In this document: positions 63,454-64,000 of the stretch, piece by piece
Position numbering within the stretch: the first letter of the stretch is position 1
Layout of the letters: every line of letters begins with the position of its first letter
Assembly: GCF_028416595.1 (NCBI RefSeq)
Contig: NZ_JAMQKC010000001.1
Coordinates: forward strand, 434,001 to 498,000
Reading direction: 5' to 3'
From: Aquibacillus salsiterrae
GTDB lineage: Bacteria > Bacillota > Bacilli > Bacillales > Amphibacillaceae
Length of the DNA stretch: 64,000 bases
The notes under the pieces: generated by a model
Told to the model about the DNA's origin: nothing
Databases searched by the model: none
The model's input: only the letters and a program-made list of their open reading frames with translations
Translations under genes and position numbers: made by a program

Positions 63454-64000
63454 TTACTCATAGTTTATTTTCATGTCACCTGGGTTAATCCAACCTTTTT
63501 TCCTAAACCATTCGGAAAGTATCAAACTAATCACCGCTGGCCCAACAATTTGAACTAGTAATATCATCCAGAAAACGTTCATGGTAAAGCCCATCGATTC
63601 AAATGTCATGATTTGGCCAACCAAGCCTGCTGTCCCCATTCCTGCCCCAAATTCATTGTTTGTCATCTCTAACCAAACTGTTGCAAAAGGAGCCATAAGA
63701 ACCCCTGCAATTGTTGGTGGTACGATAATGATTGGCTTTCGTATTATATTTGCTACTTGAAGCATGGACGTGCCAATTCCTTGAGCTAAAAAACCACCAA
63801 AGCCGTTATCACGGTAGCTTGATACCGCAAAGCCAATCATTTGTGCTGCACATCCAACAGTTGCAGCACCAGCAGCAATTCCTTTAAGTTCAAGCATAAT
63901 GGCAATAGCTGCACTAGATATTGGAGCAGTTAATGCAAATCCCATCAAGACAGCAACAATAATCCCCATAATAAATGGCTGTTGTTCGGTAGACCAGTTG
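63454..64000 (-). CDS. PTS IIC-like membrane transporter (5' end cut by window)
   Basis: The frame stays open to the window edge (WSTEQQPFIMGIIVAVLMGF at the boundary), so the true start lies beyond 64000. About 180 residues are seen, nearly all hydrophobic, with FALTAPISSAAIAIMLELKG, VGCAAQMIGFAVSSYRDNGF and IIVPPTIAGVLMAPFATVWL. These fit the EIIC_2-type PTS permease family found in Firmicutes, which often lacks partner IIA/IIB genes nearby; substrate unknown. The ytpP start lies 17 bases after its stop. Confidence 0.72.
   Translation of the reverse strand, partial: NWSTEQQPFIMGIIVAVLMGFALTAPISSAAIAIMLELKGIAAGAATVGCAAQMIGFAVSSYRDNGFGGFLAQGIGTSMLQVANIIRKPIIIVPPTIAGVLMAPFATVWLEMTNNEFGAGMGTAGLVGQIMTFESMGFTMNVFWMILLVQIVGPAVISLILSEWFRKKGWINPGDMKINYE

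Overview
This window is a chromosome segment from a low-GC, endospore-forming member of the Bacillaceae. Gene order closely follows the Bacillus subtilis stretch from phoPR to ytpP, read here as phoR-phoP-icd-citZ ... murC-sftA-ytpR-ytpQ-ytpP. Spore genes (ytvI, ytrH/ytrI, ytfJ, an alpha/beta SASP, refZ) show it sporulates. A sodium-type flagellar stator (motPS) and low GC would fit a salt- or alkali-tolerant genus near Oceanobacillus/Virgibacillus, but the genus is inference. Most genes lie on the minus strand. I see no tRNA, rRNA, CRISPR array, prophage or intact insertion sequence.

Layout. 1-5 kb: phosphate two-component system and the TCA genes icd and citZ. 5-7.4 kb: membrane proteins ytwI, ytvI, fxsA. 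7.8-13.5 kb: pyk-pfkA and a FadR-like regulator-accD-accA operon, linking glycolysis to malonyl-CoA supply. 13.7-22 kb: dnaE, the SigE-type ytrHI pair, nrnA (frameshifted), ytpI, ytoI, ytkL. 22.1-26.2 kb: a five-gene envelope-stress operon (DUF4178, PspA, DUF4247 lipoprotein, DUF350, membrane-anchored aminopropyltransferase) behind a near-perfect SigW-type promoter. 26-34 kb: peptidase, SDR, EcsC-like protein, ackA, ytxK, ytfIJ, NAD kinase. 34-44.5 kb: amidohydrolase, SASP, thiI-iscS, ezrA, refZ, msrC, rpsD with its leader, and T-box-controlled tyrS. 44.8-53.5 kb: a class A PBP, acuABC, motPS, ccpA. 54-64 kb: aroA, ytxGH behind a SigB-like promoter, murC, a nicotinate phosphoribosyltransferase, sftA, ytpRQP, and the start of a PTS IIC-like gene that runs off the window.

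Absences relative to the usual Bacillus order: no mdh between icd and phoP, no malic enzyme beside dnaE, no acsA beside acuABC, no tpx, no sppA/yteJ, no hisJ, no ytxJ.

Main leads: (1) the SigW-type PspA/DUF350/aminopropyltransferase operon, which resembles predicted polyamine-linked envelope systems; its DUF4247 lipoprotein has a Gly/Cys-rich tail that could be a modification substrate. (2) A family of about ten dispersed intergenic repeats. Several sit directly behind intrinsic terminators, in a fixed orientation relative to the gene they follow. (3) nrnA is split by a one-base loss in an A7 tract. (4) A perfect FadR-type palindrome overlaps the start region of the accDA-linked GntR gene. 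(5) PhoR lacks an extracytoplasmic sensor domain.
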